DNA of 8,278 bases from Pseudomonadota bacterium (GTDB lineage Bacteria; Pseudomonadota; Alphaproteobacteria; Rhizobiales; Xanthobacteraceae), in assembly GCA_021779635.1 (NCBI GenBank), contig JAJYAH010000285.1:1-8278 (forward strand), in the 5' to 3' direction. The translations under genes were made by a program, and so were the position numbers. The notes below the pieces were generated by a model, which saw nothing but the letters and a program-made list of their open reading frames with translations, did not search any database and was not told the DNA's origin. Shown here piece by piece: positions 1-6,832 of this stretch. Each line of letters starts with the position of its first letter. The first letter of the stretch is position 1.

Positions 1-128
1 CGGCGGATGCATTGATGCGGTCATCTGGCTTAATTATGATCCATAATAATTATTATGTGTCACTTATTATGATTCCGGCCGCGGCTCCACTCACATTCAT
101 GTCAGCGTGATGTGACCGGCGGATGCAT
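1..128. repeat. 12-bp direct repeat pair bounding an AT-rich stretch
   Basis: The 12-mer CGGCGGATGCAT occurs at 1-12 and again at 117-128. Similarity continues loosely after both copies (TGATGCGGT versus CGAGCGGT). The first copy starts at the window edge, so the true extent of the repeat cannot be seen. The enclosed segment is strikingly AT-rich at 29-75 for this genome and also contains an inverted repeat, TCACAT (91-96) with ATGTGA (110-115). No coding sequence is supported here. It could be the upstream region of a gene to the left, or part of a short tandem duplication. Confidence 0.5.
42..57. promoter_or_regulatory. 16-bp perfect palindrome, possible operator
   Basis: CATAATAATTATTATG is its own reverse complement. 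It sits in an AT-rich patch, and similar sequence recurs nearby: TAATTATGATCC at 31-42 and TTATTATGATTCC at 63-75. A perfect AT-rich palindrome with partial copies on both sides in a GC-rich genome suggests a protein-binding site in a promoter, probably serving a gene beyond the left edge. I do not recognise it as a named box: it does not fit the rhizobial Irr iron control element or an FNR/FixK site. Function is inference. Confidence 0.35.
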
Positions 129-143
129 CGAGCGGTGCGCAAC

Positions 144-175
144 AAAAAAGCCGCGTGCGGGACGCGGCTTTTTTT
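144..175 (-). terminator. Bidirectional intrinsic terminator of greA
   Basis: The stem GCCGCGT (150-156) pairs with ACGCGGC (162-168) around the loop GCGGG. It has six A on the left (144-149) and seven T on the right (169-175), so a U-tract follows the hairpin on either strand. It lies about 34 nt past the greA stop codon and is the natural end of that transcript. It could equally stop plus-strand transcription arriving from the left. Confidence 0.9.
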
Positions 176-208
176 AAAGTCTGAATCGGAAGTCGGAATC
201 GAACGGCG

Positions 209-685
209 CTAGCGCCACTCGACCTTGGTGATCTCGTAGGCCTTGGCGCCGCCGGGGGCTACGACTTCGACGGAGGCGCCCTTCTTCTTGCCGATCAGCG
301 CCCGCGCCAGCGGCGAGGTGATGGAGATGCGGCCCTTCTTGGCATCGGCTTCCGGCTCGCCGACGATCTGCCACACCGCTTTCTTGTCGGTGTCTTCGTC
401 GACCAGCGTCACGGTGGCGCCGAACTTGATGGTGTCGCCGGAGAGCTTGCTGATGTCGATGATATCGGCGCGCGCAAGCTTGTCTTCAAGCTCGGCGATG
501 CGGCCTTCATTGTGCGACTGTTCTTCCTTCGCGGCGTGATACTCCGCGTTCTCCGAGAGGTCGCCATGCGAGCGCGCCTCGGCGATATGCTCGATGATGC
601 GCGGACGCTCCACCGACTGGCGCTGCTTCAATTCGACCTCGAGGGCGGCGTAGCCGCCGGCGGTCATCGGAACCTTTTCCATCAT
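209..685 (-). CDS. greA: Transcription elongation factor GreA
   Basis: GreA enters the secondary channel of stalled, backtracked RNA polymerase and stimulates its intrinsic cleavage of the transcript 3' end, letting elongation resume. The 158-residue product has the usual family length and architecture. An N-terminal antiparallel coiled coil covers roughly residues 1-75. Its tip motif [12 protein letters not shown] includes Asp42 and Glu45, equivalent to the acidic pair Asp41/Glu44 of the E. coli protein that acts at the polymerase active site. A C-terminal FKBP-like globular domain follows (about 80-158), with the conserved [17 protein letters not shown] segment. The reading frame stays open upstream to 757, but the protein begins at the Met-Met-Glu-Lys-Val-Pro-Met-Thr sequence typical of the family. 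A GAAGGA ribosome site (695-700) lies 9 nt before the ATG at 685; the adjacent ATG at 682 is the alternative. It lies 138 bp downstream of carB on the same strand and is followed by a strong terminator. Confidence 0.97.
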   Translation of the reverse strand: MMEKVPMTAGGYAALEVELKQRQSVERPRIIEHIAEARSHGDLSENAEYHAAKEEQSHNEGRIAELEDKLARADIIDISKLSGDTIKFGATVTLVDEDTDKKAVWQIVGEPEADAKKGRISITSPLARALIGKKKGASVEVVAPGGAKAYEITKVEWR

Positions 686-800
686 CGCTCTTCGTCCTTC
701 AACTTCATGCGGACCACTCCGCCGGGCCGCACAAACGCCGAAACAAAACACCCCCACGGCTGGCGAGTTCCAGTCACAAGGGCTTCAATGCCGATCAATT

Positions 801-817
801 GCCGGGCATGGCCCGGC
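801..817 (-). terminator. GC-rich hairpin just after carB, weak terminator or processing site
   Basis: GCCGGGC (801-807) pairs perfectly with GCCCGGC (811-817) around a 3-nt loop, seven nt past the carB stop codon. On the minus strand it is followed by AATTGATC rather than a run of T. It is therefore at best a partial terminator, a 3'-end stabiliser or an RNA processing site between carB and greA. Confidence 0.35.
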
Positions 818-823
818 CAACGA

Positions 824-3800
824 TTAGCTTTCGGAAAAATAACTCTGCAAGGTACGGACCTCAAGGTCCCCACCCAGATAGGCGCGGATACCCTGTGCGG
901 CCGCCACGGCACCGGAAAGAGTGGTGTAATATGGCACTTTATGCAAGAGGGCAGCGCGCCTCAATGAGCGGCTGTCGGCCAGCGCCTGCGGCCCTTCGGT
1001 GGTATTGAAAACGAGCTGGATCTCGCCGTTCATGATGGCGTCGACGATATGCGGCCGTCCTTCCAGCACCTTGTTCACTTTTTCTGTCGGCACCCCGCTA
1101 TCGGTGAGGAAGCGTTGCGTCCCGGAGGTGGCCATCACCTTGAAGCCAAGCGAGAATAACAGCCGCACCGCATCGACGATCCGGGTCTTGTCGATTTCCC
1201 GCACCGAGACGAACACCGTGCCCTTGCGCGGCACGCGGGTGCCGCCGCCGAGCTGGCTCTTGGCGAACGCCACCTCGAACGACCGGTCGATGCCCATCAC
1301 CTCGCCGGTCGAGCGCATCTCCGGGCCGAGCACGGTATCGACGCCGGGGAAGCGCGCGAACGGAAACACCGATTCCTTGACGCCGACATGGCCGAGCTTG
1401 CGCTTCTTCAGATCGAAGTCGGCGAGCTTCTCGCCGGCCATGATCCTCGCTGCGATCTTGGCCACCGGCATGCCGATCACCTTGGCGACGAACGGCACCG
1501 TGCGTGACGCCCGCGGATTGACTTCGAGCACGTAGATGTCGCCGTCCTTGATGGCGTATTGCACGTTCATCAGCCCGACCACGTCGAGGCCGAGCGCAAG
1601 TTCGCGGGTTTGCCGCTCGAGCTCGGCAATCATCTGCGCATCGAGCGAATGCGGCGGCAGCGAGCAGGCGCTATCGCCGGAGTGAATGCCGGCTTCCTCG
1701 ATATGCTCCATGATGCCGACGATGAAGGTGTCCTTGCCGTCGCACAGGCAGTCGACGTCGATCTCGATGGCGTCGGACAGATAGCGATCGAACAGCAGCG
1801 GATTGGTGCCGAGCACGGTATTGATCTGGCCGGTCTTGTCGTTCGGATAGCGCGCCTTGACGTCGCCGGGCACCAGTTCCGGCAGCGTGCCGAGCAGATA
1901 ATCGCTGAGCTGGGTTTCCTCGCGGATGATCTGCATGGCGCGGCCGCCGAGCACGTAGGACGGGCGCACCACCAGCGGCAGCCCGAGATCGGCCGCCACC
2001 AGCCGCGCCTGTTCGACCGAATAGGCAATGCCGTTTTTCGGCTGCTTCAGCCGCAGTTTGTCCAGCACGCGCTTGAAGCGGTCGCGGTCCTCGGCGAGGT
2101 CGATGGCGTCGGGCGAGGTGCCGAGGATCGGCACGTCGGCCTCTTCCAGCGCATGGGCAAGCTTGAGCGGCGTCTGGCCGCCGAACTGCACGATCACGCC
2201 GTGCAAGGTGCCGTTCTGCCGTTCGGTGGCGATGATCTCCAGCACGTCCTCGGACGTCAGCGGTTCGAAATACAAGCGGTCGGCGGTGTCGTAGTCGGTC
2301 GATACCGTTTCCGGATTGCAGTTGATCATGATGGTTTCATAGCCGACGTCGTGCAGCGCGAAGCAGGCATGACAGCAGCAATAGTCGAATTCGATGCCCT
2401 GGCCGATCCGGTTCGGGCCGCCGCCGAGGATGATGACCTTGTTCCTGTCGGACGGCGCGCTCTCGTCCGCCGGCTGGCCGGCGAACGGCGCTTCATAGGT
2501 CGAATACATATAGGCGGTGGGCGAGGCGAACTCGGCCGCGCAGGTGTCGATGCGCTTGAATACCGGCCGAACTCCGAGCGCGTGGCGTTGCGCCGTCACC
2601 TCGGCCTCGGTGGTCTCGGCCAGCACGGCGAGCCGCGCGTCGGAGAATCCCATCGCCTTCAGGGTGCGCGTGCCGAACGCGTTGGTCGGCAGTCCGCTCG
2701 CCTTGATCCTCGATTCCATTTCCACGATGCCGCGCAATTCGGCGAGGAACCATGGATCGATCTTGCAGGAGGTGAAGATCTCGTGATCGCTCCAGCCGAG
2801 CCGCATCGCCTGGGCGACCTGCAGAAGCCGGTTCGGCGTCGGCGTGCCGAGCGCGGCGCGGATAGCGTTCTTGTCGTCGCTGCGGCCGAGGCCCTCGATC
2901 TCGATTTCGTCGAGGCCGGTCAGTCCGGTTTCTAGGCCGCGCAAGGCCTTTTGCAGGCTCTCCTGGAAGGTGCGGCCGATCGCCATCACTTCGCCGACCG
3001 ACTTCATCGAGGTGGTCAGCGTGGTCGAGGCGCCGGGAAACTTCTCGAACGCAAAGCGCGGAATCTTGGTGACGACGTAATCGATGGTCGGCTCGAACGA
3101 CGCCGGCGTCGCCCCGCCGGTGATGTCGTTGGCGATCTCGTCGAGCGTGTAGCCGACCGCCAGCTTGGCGGCGACTTTTGCAATTGGAAAGCCGGTGGCC
3201 TTGGAGGCCAGCGCCGAGGAGCGCGACACCCGCGGATTCATCTCGATCACGACCATGCGGCCGTCGACCGGATTGACGCCGAACTGCACGTTGGAGCCGC
3301 CGGTCTCGACACCGATCTCGCGCAGCACCGCCAGCGAGGCGTCGCGCATGATCTGGTATTCCTTGTCGGTCAGGGTCAGCGCCGGCGCGACGGTAATGGA
3401 ATCGCCGGTATGCACGCCCATCGGATCGAGGTTCTCGATCGAGCAGATGATGATGCAATTGTCTTTCCTGTCGCGCACCACCTCCATCTCGAACTCTTTC
3501 CACCCCAGCACGGATTCCTCGATCAGGACTTCGTCGGTGGGAGAGGCGTCGATCCCGCGCTCGACGATCTCGATGAACTCCGCCTTGGTGTAGGCGATGC
3601 CGCCGCCGGTGCCGCCCATGGTGAAGGACGGCCGGATGATCGCGGGCAGGCCGATGTCGTCGAGCGCGCGCAGCGCATCGGGCAAGTTCTTGGTCTGGAT
3701 CGAGCGCGGCGTCTCGAGGCCGATCCGGGTCATCGCCTGGCGGAAACGGCCGCGATCCTCGGCCTTGTCGATGGCGTCCGCGGTGGCGCCGATCATCTCG

Positions 3801-4153
3801 ACGTCGAACTTCGCCAGCGTGCCCTGTTTGCGCAGGCTCAGCGCGCAGTTCAGCGCGGTCTGGCCGCCCATGGTCGGCAGCAGCGCGAACCCGCCGGGAA
3901 TGACGTAACGTTCTTTCTCGATGATCCTGGCGACGATCTCGGGCGTGATCGGCTCGATATAGGTCGCATCAGCCAGTTCCGGATCGGTCATGATCGTTGC
4001 CGGATTGGAATTGACCAGAACGATGCGGTAGCCCTCGTCCTTCAGTGTCTTCACCGCCTGGGTGCCGGAATAATCGAATTCGCAGGCCTGACCGATCACG
4101 ATCGGACCGGCGCCGATGATCAGGATGGTTGAGATGTCGGTTCTTTTCGGCAT
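824..4153 (-). CDS. carB: Carbamoyl-phosphate synthase large subunit
   Basis: With the small glutaminase subunit CarA (not in this window), this cytoplasmic enzyme makes carbamoyl phosphate from bicarbonate, glutamine-derived ammonia and two ATP, for pyrimidine and arginine synthesis. The 1109-residue product has the full family layout. The carboxyphosphate half (about 1-405) has the glycine-rich loop TMGGTGGG at 178-185 and the metal-binding EMNPRVSRS at 304-312. An oligomerisation region covers about 405-560. The carbamoyl-phosphate half (about 570-940) has YVLGGRAM at 733-740 and EVNPRASRT at 877-885. A C-terminal MGS-like allosteric domain follows (about 945-1109). The segment [13 protein letters not shown] (816-828) corresponds to the ornithine-contact region of the E. 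coli enzyme. ATSGT (1008-1012), VNKV (1026-1029) and NTT (1050-1052) correspond to its nucleotide-effector site, so regulation by ornithine, UMP and IMP is likely retained. The start MPKRTDI matches the family, although the ribosome site is weak. It is preceded by a terminator-like leader hairpin. Confidence 0.98.
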   Translation of the reverse strand: MPKRTDISTILIIGAGPIVIGQACEFDYSGTQAVKTLKDEGYRIVLVNSNPATIMTDPELADATYIEPITPEIVARIIEKERYVIPGGFALLPTMGGQTALNCALSLRKQGTLAKFDVEMIGATADAIDKAEDRGRFRQAMTRIGLETPRSIQTKNLPDALRALDDIGLPAIIRPSFTMGGTGGGIAYTKAEFIEIVERGIDASPTDEVLIEESVLGWKEFEMEVVRDRKDNCIIICSIENLDPMGVHTGDSITVAPALTLTDKEYQIMRDASLAVLREIGVETGGSNVQFGVNPVDGRMVVIEMNPRVSRSSALASKATGFPIAKVAAKLAVGYTLDEIANDITGGATPASFEPTIDYVVTKIPRFAFEKFPGASTTLTTSMKSVGEVMAIGRTFQESLQKALRGLETGLTGLDEIEIEGLGRSDDKNAIRAALGTPTPNRLLQVAQAMRLGWSDHEIFTSCKIDPWFLAELRGIVEMESRIKASGLPTNAFGTRTLKAMGFSDARLAVLAETTEAEVTAQRHALGVRPVFKRIDTCAAEFASPTAYMYSTYEAPFAGQPADESAPSDRNKVIILGGGPNRIGQGIEFDYCCCHACFALHDVGYETIMINCNPETVSTDYDTADRLYFEPLTSEDVLEIIATERQNGTLHGVIVQFGGQTPLKLAHALEEADVPILGTSPDAIDLAEDRDRFKRVLDKLRLKQPKNGIAYSVEQARLVAADLGLPLVVRPSYVLGGRAMQIIREETQLSDYLLGTLPELVPGDVKARYPNDKTGQINTVLGTNPLLFDRYLSDAIEIDVDCLCDGKDTFIVGIMEHIEEAGIHSGDSACSLPPHSLDAQMIAELERQTRELALGLDVVGLMNVQYAIKDGDIYVLEVNPRASRTVPFVAKVIGMPVAKIAARIMAGEKLADFDLKKRKLGHVGVKESVFPFARFPGVDTVLGPEMRSTGEVMGIDRSFEVAFAKSQLGGGTRVPRKGTVFVSVREIDKTRIVDAVRLLFSLGFKVMATSGTQRFLTDSGVPTEKVNKVLEGRPHIVDAIMNGEIQLVFNTTEGPQALADSRSLRRAALLHKVPYYTTLSGAVAAAQGIRAYLGGDLEVRTLQSYFSES

Positions 4154-4181
4154 TCAGTCTCACGGACAGGGAATTGGGCAC

Positions 4182-4210
4182 AAAAAAAGGGCGCGCATGC
4201 CGCGCGTCCC
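4182..4210 (-). terminator. Intrinsic terminator or attenuator in the carB leader
   Basis: On the minus strand, GGG-A-CGCGC (4210-4202) pairs with GCGCG-CCC (4196-4189) around a 5-nt loop with one bulged A, and is followed directly by seven U (4188-4182). This is a textbook intrinsic terminator for minus-strand transcription. Only 28 nt separate the end of the U-tract from the carB ATG, too little for a complete promoter plus ribosome site. Transcription of carB therefore probably starts upstream and must read through it. It could act as a regulated attenuator, or it may simply end the tRNA-like transcript while carB has a promoter I cannot see. Confidence 0.75.
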
Positions 4211-4225
4211 TTGAGCCAAGAGCGC

Positions 4226-4345
4226 GATCAGCAAAAGTGGCCACCGGTTTGGCCGGACAAACGTCTTCGTTTGTCCCGAGATCGCGCCCTCGATCTAAGG
4301 AGAGCGCATGATCTTTACGCCAAACCGCCTGCACTTTCGCGGATC
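4226..4345. repeat. Two inverted copies of a ~27-bp repeat core
   Basis: The plus-strand segment 4319-4345 and the minus-strand segment 4253-4226 share the pattern GCCAAACCG, then a short variable part, then CACTTT-GC-GATC. Only a few positions differ across about 27 nt. The two copies are inverted relative to each other, so a transcript through the region could pair them. I recall closely similar sequence as a dispersed intergenic repeat of Bradyrhizobium and related Rhizobiales; that family link is from memory. Confidence 0.55.
4255..4276. repeat. Perfect 9-bp hairpin
   Basis: GGACAAACG (4255-4263) pairs perfectly with CGTTTGTCC (4268-4276) around a 4-nt loop. It is nested inside a second pairing, GCGCGATC (4222-4229) with GATCGCGC (4280-4287). 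On the minus strand this structured block directly precedes the terminator-like hairpin of the carB leader. Confidence 0.7.
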
Positions 4346-4351
4346 ATGCGC
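4304..4351. repeat. Palindromic repeat with 10-bp perfect arms
   Basis: GCGCATGATC (4304-4313) and GATCATGCGC (4342-4351) are exact reverse complements separated by 28 bp. The spacer contains one of the two ~27-bp repeat copies described at 4226-4345, so this looks like a complete dispersed palindromic element, not a chance dyad. Confidence 0.65.
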
Positions 4352-4381
4352 GGCGCCAGGTTGCCCTCGCGCGCGGGTGGT

Positions 4382-4420
4382 CTTTAGACCAGATTTCGCA
4401 ACCGCGAAAGGGTCTTAAAG
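4382..4420. repeat. Imperfect long hairpin
   Basis: CTTTAGACC (4382-4390) pairs with GGTCT-T-AAAG (4411-4420) with one bulge. Inside it, TTTCGC (4394-4399) pairs with GCGAAA (4404-4409) around AACC. Fifteen pairs in 39 nt is clearly non-random. It has no U-tract on either side, so it is not an intrinsic terminator. Confidence 0.55.
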
Positions 4421-4509
4421 GCCAATCAACCGGCATTTTGGGATGGGTCAGGCACCGCTGTCGGGGGGACCGCCGGGCGGCCGAGCCCAAGCCGCAGAGC
4501 AGCGAAGGT

Positions 4510-4586
4510 TGGAGGCCCGGCCTGGATTTGAACCAGGATAAAGAACGATGCACTGTTCTCGCGTCGACGCATTCCGCCACCGGGCC
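4510..4586 (-). tRNA. Unusual tRNA, tRNA-Cys(GCA)-like, 8-nt anticodon loop
   Basis: The 77-nt minus-strand sequence folds as a cloverleaf. The acceptor stem has 7 perfect pairs (4580-4586 with 4514-4520). U8 and G9 follow, then a 3-pair D stem GCG/CGC. The anticodon stem AGAAC/GTTCT (4555-4559 with 4542-4546) is perfect. The T stem CCTGG/CCAGG has loop TTCAAAT. The discriminator is U73 and the CCA end is encoded. The anticodon loop is AGTGCATC, eight nt instead of seven. With the invariant U33 before the anticodon, the anticodon reads GCA (plus 4549-4551), which fits Cys, as does U73. The D loop AATGCGTCGA lacks the usual G18-G19 pair and contains the palindrome GCGTCGACGC. The intact stems argue for selection; the odd loops argue for a pseudogene or a specialised tRNA. 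Alternative anticodon frames (UGC) would lack U33. It reads toward carB on the same strand. Confidence 0.6.
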
Positions 4587-4666
4587 GCTCCGACCATCGC
4601 CGATCCGGCCCTCGTGGGCCACGGTTAGCTTTGGTTAACCTTAACCGGGCGCGCCGGAAGCTGTGC

Positions 4667-4708
4667 TCCCTCTCAGCTCGGGGGGCCCGCAAGCGGGGAG
4701 GTGAGGGA
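4667..4708. repeat. Palindromic intergenic repeat (REP-like)
   Basis: Three nested pairings share one axis: TCCCTC (4667-4672) with GAGGGA (4703-4708), CTC (4677-4679) with GAG (4698-4700), and CCCGC (4686-4690) with GCGGG (4693-4697). The core CCCGCAAGCGGGG with flanking GAGGG/CCCTC resembles a very common intergenic palindrome of Bradyrhizobium genomes, as I recall. It lies just downstream of the methyltransferase stop codon, where it could protect the mRNA 3' end; it has no U-tract. Confidence 0.55.
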
Positions 4709-4747
4709 CCTTGCGGCCAGACCGGTTCAATCAAATGGCGTGAGCAC

Positions 4748-5443
4748 CTAGAACGCATGCCGCGCGACGAATGTCATCCGCCACGGATTGTGCCCGATAT
4801 TGACATGCGCCCGCGACGCGGTGAATCCGCTCCTTGCGAGCTTCGCCACCATCTCGGTCTCGCTGTAGCGCTGCAGGCCGACGCGCGAACGCAATTGCCG
4901 GTAGTCCGACAGCGCCGTGCTGATCAGCCCGATCAACGCGTCCCCAAAAAAGCCGTGGGTCAGCGCGAAGCGCAAGAGCGCGATCACATCCCTGATCATG
5001 CCGACCTCGGGACGCAGGATATCGCCCAGGATCAGGCGGCCGCCGGGTTTCAGCAGCCGCCGGATCACCGCAAGCGCGGAATCGAGTTCGTCCGGCGTCA
5101 TGTACTGGGCCACCGAATTCATGACCGCGAGGTCGATCGACTTTTCGGCCATTTTCCGCAAGTCGTCCAGCGAACGCACCCTGATCCTGGTGTTTGGAGC
5201 AAAACGCGCGATCAGCCGGCCGCGCACGCCGGGCGCCGGCTCCGCCAGATAGAGCTTGCCGCAAGCCTCCGCGACCCATGCGGCGGACAGGGCTTCGCCG
5301 CAGGCATAATCCAGCACCACCGCATCCGGCGAGGAGATGTAGCCGATGATATCCCGCGCGATCACCTGGAAATGCAAGTCGCGGTGCAGCTTGCTGGCAT
5401 AGATCGTATGGGTGGAATCGTAATAATCGATCCAGTCGTCCAT
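4748..5443 (-). CDS. Class I SAM-dependent methyltransferase
   Basis: The 231-residue product has the Rossmann-type methyltransferase motif series. Motif I is VVLDYACGEA (42-51). An acidic strand end follows at LYLAEP, with Glu68 placed to bind the ribose of S-adenosylmethionine. Motif II is IDLAVMNSVAQYM (103-115) and motif III is LLKPGGRLILGDIL (130-143). Motif I is degenerate: the consensus LDxGCGxG has Ala in place of the first and third glycines, but the central CG is kept. Residues 144-195 form a helical insert typical of substrate-binding caps. No signal peptide or membrane segment is evident. The substrate cannot be named; the LLKPGG pattern and size fit the Methyltransf_11/12/25 group of small-molecule enzymes. 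The start at 5443 gives a sensible N-terminus but has only a weak upstream GGA. It is divergent from dps across 121 bp. Confidence 0.85.
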   Translation of the reverse strand: MDDWIDYYDSTHTIYASKLHRDLHFQVIARDIIGYISSPDAVVLDYACGEALSAAWVAEACGKLYLAEPAPGVRGRLIARFAPNTRIRVRSLDDLRKMAEKSIDLAVMNSVAQYMTPDELDSALAVIRRLLKPGGRLILGDILRPEVGMIRDVIALLRFALTHGFFGDALIGLISTALSDYRQLRSRVGLQRYSETEMVAKLARSGFTASRAHVNIGHNPWRMTFVARHAF

Positions 5444-5469
5444 GGTGCCGGGATCCGGGAAAGGGCTCC

Positions 5470-5535
5470 GGTGACGGAACCGGTATGTCGATGATGCGTT
5501 AGATGGTCCGGCGGCCGGTGTCCATCGCCGTCACC
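5470..5535. promoter_or_regulatory. Spaced inverted repeat in the dps/methyltransferase divergent region
   Basis: GGTGACGG (5470-5477) and CCGTCACC (5528-5535) are exact 8-bp reverse complements separated by 50 bp. They lie in the intergenic region shared by the divergent methyltransferase and dps genes, and the right arm lies 17 bp before the dps ribosome site. They could be paired regulator half-sites or a chance dyad; no clear -35/-10 pair was found for either gene. Confidence 0.25.
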
Positions 5536-5564
5536 CCCCGGGTTTCCTAACAGGAAGGTGCATC

Positions 5565-6092
5565 GTGAGCAAAGCCAAGTCCGACAAAACCTCGCCCGAC
5601 CTCGATACGCCGACCGATCTGCCGCAGGCCGCGGTGGACAAGATATCCTCGGCGCTCAACATTCTGCTGGCCGACGCCTTCGCGCTCTACGTGAAGACCA
5701 AGAACTTTCACTGGCACGTCAGCGGCCGGCATTTCCGCGACTATCACCTGATGCTCGACCAGCAATCCGACGATATTTTCGCCACCACCGATCAACTGGC
5801 CGAGCGCGTTCGCAAACTGGGCGGCACCACGCTGCGCTCGATCGGGCAGATCGGGAAACTGCAGACCATCCAGGACAACAATGAGAGCTATGTGCCGCCG
5901 CGCGAGATGCTGCGCGAGTTGATGGAAGACAACAAGCACGTGGCCGCCGCGATGCGAAAGGCCCACAAGCTTTGCGACGATCACGAGGATTCCGGCACCG
6001 CCGGACTGCTGGAAACCTTCATCGATGAAACCGAGCGCCGCACCTGGTTCCTGTTCGAAGCGAGCCGCCAGGAAGGCGAAAACGCGGCGTAG
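5565..6092 (+). CDS. dps: Dps/ferritin-like iron-storage and DNA-protection protein
   Basis: Dps assembles into a hollow dodecamer that oxidises Fe(II), mainly with hydrogen peroxide, stores the iron as mineral and so limits hydroxyl-radical damage to DNA. The 175-residue product carries the full inter-subunit ferroxidase set: His49 in NFHWH, His61 and Asp65 in HLMLD, and Asp76 and Glu80 in DQLAER. These keep the exact spacing of E. coli Dps residues His51, His63, Asp67, Asp78 and Glu82. The first 20 or so residues are Lys- and Pro-rich, like the flexible DNA-binding tail of some Dps proteins. The start is GTG at 5565, supported by a strong AGGAAGG (5552-5558) six nt upstream and the MSKAKSDKTSPD N-terminus. 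A nearby ATG at 5558 is in another frame and was discarded. It converges on the MarR gene with 75 bp between stop codons. Confidence 0.96.
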   Translation: MSKAKSDKTSPDLDTPTDLPQAAVDKISSALNILLADAFALYVKTKNFHWHVSGRHFRDYHLMLDQQSDDIFATTDQLAERVRKLGGTTLRSIGQIGKLQTIQDNNESYVPPREMLRELMEDNKHVAAAMRKAHKLCDDHEDSGTAGLLETFIDETERRTWFLFEASRQEGENAA

Positions 6093-6167
6093 CAGCACTG
6101 CGCTCACCTTCAATTCCTTCTGTCCCGCGAAATGGAGGGTGAATGCGCGGGGCTGCGTCCAGGGCCG

Positions 6168-6653
6168 CTAACGCGCCTGGGAGCGCCGGAATGACCGCAA
6201 TATTCTGGCCAATCCGGGGCTTGCCGACTGCAGCTCCTCGAAATGTATTTTCGAAAGCGTTCGCAGTTTTTGTTCGCCCTTTTTCGTCAACTTCAGGAAC
6301 ATTCGCCTGCTGTCGCCGTGATCTGCGATCCGTCTCAACAATCCGAGCCTGGTGATCCGATCCACCAGCTCGACGGCGGTGTGATGCCGAACGAGAAGGA
6401 ATTCTGCCAAATCGCCCACGGAAATGGGCTCCGCGCCGGAGAAGCCCTTGATGGCGAGAAGCGCCTGGTGCTGTTGCGGCGTCAGGCCCGCTTGATGGGC
6501 GGCCGCTTCGCTGAATGACAGGAATTTCCGAAGTTGAAACCGAAACTGGGCGAGAGCCCTGTAGTCGACGGTGTGAGGTGTGTGGTCCCCGCTTCGCTTT
6601 CTGCCCGCGCGCACCGGCGGCTTGCGCCGGGTTTGCCGTTTCGACTGAATCAT
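6168..6653 (-). CDS. MarR-family transcriptional regulator
   Basis: This 161-residue protein has the winged-helix layout of MarR repressors. A basic N-terminal tail (MIQSKRQTRRKPPVRAGRKR) is followed by a dimerisation helix (about 30-54). Then come GLTPQQHQALLAIKG (56-70), the recognition helix SVGDLAEFLLVRHHTAVELVDRI (78-100), and the wing with the family signature DSRRMFLKLTKKG (114-126). A C-terminal helix completes the dimer interface. MarR proteins usually repress nearby genes until a ligand or oxidant is sensed. The frame is open much further upstream, but the ATG at 6653 has a GGAGAG site six nt before it and begins the recognisable protein. The upstream gap of 179 bp should hold its promoter. 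Its target and ligand are unknown. Convergence with dps hints at a stress role, but that is inference only. Confidence 0.88.
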   Translation of the reverse strand: MIQSKRQTRRKPPVRAGRKRSGDHTPHTVDYRALAQFRFQLRKFLSFSEAAAHQAGLTPQQHQALLAIKGFSGAEPISVGDLAEFLLVRHHTAVELVDRITRLGLLRRIADHGDSRRMFLKLTKKGEQKLRTLSKIHFEELQSASPGLARILRSFRRSQAR

Positions 6654-6832
6654 CCAGCTCTCCGCATCCAAATCCGCTCCATGATCGGCGGATCGCCACT
6701 GCCGCGATGACGATGAAGAGCTATACCATCGGTGGACACCTGCGCCTACTTCGATCGGCCCTCGCGCCGCGGTCCATCGCGGGCGAGTCCTGCGCCACCA
6801 TGATTGCGCTCGGGCATCAAGCGGTGCGACGG

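Larger units (their letters stand above)
4154..4509. other. Gene-free, stem-loop-rich carB upstream region
   Basis: This 356-bp stretch between carB and the tRNA-like gene holds no convincing coding sequence. In minus-strand (carB transcript) order it contains five elements. They are an imperfect hairpin (4382-4420), a palindrome with 10-bp arms (4304-4351), an 8-bp paired pair of arms (4280-4287 with 4222-4229) enclosing a 9-bp hairpin (4255-4276), a second copy of the repeat core (4226-4253), and a terminator-like hairpin (4182-4210). Part of this looks like repetitive intergenic DNA of Bradyrhizobium type (from memory). The promoter of carB should lie here or further upstream, but I see no clear -35/-10 pair. 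Confidence 0.7.

Noticed and set aside
1559..2935. Long plus-strand reading frames opposite carB (458 and 393 codons)
   Set aside because: They lie antisense to an unmistakable, complete carB, and their composition is the typical mirror image of high-GC coding sequence. They show no recognisable domain.
4621..4646. GGTTAACC/TTAACC cluster upstream of the tRNA-like gene as a CtrA site
   Set aside because: The TTAA half-sites are not separated by the seven bases the CtrA consensus needs; only a palindrome remains.
6093..6167. Possible terminator between the convergent dps and MarR genes
   Set aside because: Only a weak, long-looped pairing (CGCTCACC with GGTGA-AT-GCG) is visible and neither strand has a U-tract.
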